Source of the DNA: an uncultured beta proteobacterium
GTDB taxonomy: Bacteria > Pseudomonadota > Gammaproteobacteria > Burkholderiales > Burkholderiaceae_C
Reading direction: 5' to 3'
DNA: 7,286 nt
NCBI GenBank assembly: GCA_903944555.1
Contig: CAJASG010000740.1
Coordinates: forward strand, 1 to 7,286
Part shown: positions 6,841 through 7,286 of the stretch, in pieces
How the letters are laid out: each line of letters starts with the position of its first letter
How positions within the stretch are numbered: the first letter of the stretch is position 1
The notes under the pieces: model-generated
The model's input: the letters and a program-made list of their open reading frames with translations, nothing else
Told to the model about the DNA's origin: nothing
The model's database searches: none
Program-made: the position numbers and the translations under genes

Positions 6841-7286
6841 ATGAAGGTAACACCCTGCGCCATTGCCGATGTGCTGCTGATCGAGCCCCGTGTGTTTGGA
6901 GACGCGCGCGGCTTTTTTTACGAGAGCTTTAACGAGCGCGCGTTTACCTTGGCCACCGGCGTTACCCTGCCGTTTGTGCAGGACAACCATTCCAAGTCCG
7001 CCAAAGGCGTACTGCGCGGCTTGCACTACCAAGTGAACAACCCGCAAGGCAAACTGGTACGGGTCACTGCCGGTGAGGTATTTGACGTGGCTGTCGATAT
7101 TCGCCCCGAGTCCCCCACCTACGGCCAATGGGTGGGCGAGATATTGTCGGGGGACAACAAGCGCCAGCTGTGGGTGCCACCGGGTTTGGCGCATGGGTTT
7201 GTGGTGTTGTCCGACACCGCCGAGTTCTTGTACAAGACCACCGACTATTACGCCCCCGAGCATGAGCGCTGCATTGCCTGGAATGA
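6841..7286 (+). CDS. rfbC: dTDP-4-dehydrorhamnose 3,5-epimerase (3' end outside window)
   Basis: The ATG directly follows the rfbA stop with one base between, and GAAGG at 6827-6831 lies about 9 nt upstream. The frame stays open for 148 complete codons to the window edge; the family is usually about 180 residues, so roughly 30 are missing. RmlC/RfbC is a cupin that epimerises C3 and C5 of dTDP-4-keto-6-deoxyglucose. Visible: GDARGFFYES (20-29), QDNHS (47-51), GVLRGLHYQ (56-64) with the catalytic base His62, GKLVRVTAGEVFDVAVDIR (70-88), WVPPGLAHGF (111-120), and YKTTDYYAPEHE (131-142) with the probable catalytic Tyr131. The final visible residues IAWN begin the conserved WNDP segment whose Asp would come next or just after. 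Context as last gene of rfbBDAC supports the call. Confidence 0.95.
   Translation, partial: MKVTPCAIADVLLIEPRVFGDARGFFYESFNERAFTLATGVTLPFVQDNHSKSAKGVLRGLHYQVNNPQGKLVRVTAGEVFDVAVDIRPESPTYGQWVGEILSGDNKRQLWVPPGLAHGFVVLSDTAEFLYKTTDYYAPEHERCIAWN

Noticed and set aside
1..7286. A novel defence, mobile or RNA-based system
   Set aside because: All plus and minus coding space from 161 to 7286 is taken by standard nucleotide-sugar genes with only short gaps, and I see no CRISPR repeats, transposase, integrase, tRNA-like fold or toxin-antitoxin pair.

Overview
The window looks like part of a surface-polysaccharide (O-antigen/exopolysaccharide) locus from a GC-rich betaproteobacterium, probably of the Comamonadaceae (Rhodoferax/Polaromonas/Acidovorax relatives). 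The placement is inference. It rests on strong G/C third-position bias, the gene order, and a short repeat with core TGCGCAAGCAGCTAT that resembles, from memory, an interspersed repeat of that family. No 16S rRNA or other phylogenetic marker is present.

Layout: an AT-rich left edge (1-110), possibly the end of an unidentified gene, meets a strong bidirectional terminator (110-145). The minus strand then carries a three-gene unit, transcribed right to left from about 3775: galE (UDP-glucose 4-epimerase), a two-domain NDP-sugar synthase of unknown substrate that starts at a GTG overlapping the galE stop, and manC (bifunctional GDP-mannose pyrophosphorylase/phosphomannose isomerase). A 162-bp divergent regulatory region (3776-3937) separates this unit from a plus-strand operon, rfbB-rfbD-rfbA-rfbC (rmlBDAC), which makes dTDP-L-rhamnose. 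rfbC is cut off by the right end of the window.

Together the genes supply activated sugars: UDP-galactose (possibly also UDP-GalNAc), GDP-mannose and dTDP-L-rhamnose. RfbA makes dTDP-glucose, RfbB dehydrates it, RfbC epimerises it and RfbD reduces it. ManC makes mannose-6-phosphate and GDP-mannose, but the phosphomannomutase needed between its two reactions is not in the window. No glycosyltransferase, flippase, polymerase, tRNA, rRNA, IS element or CRISPR is seen.

This is a familiar precursor-supply region and I find no clearly new biological system. The points most worth a second look are a Cys at the substrate-size gatekeeper position of GalE, an in-frame repeat shared by the unrelated manC and rfbD genes, and the uncharacterised NDP-sugar synthase translationally coupled to galE.
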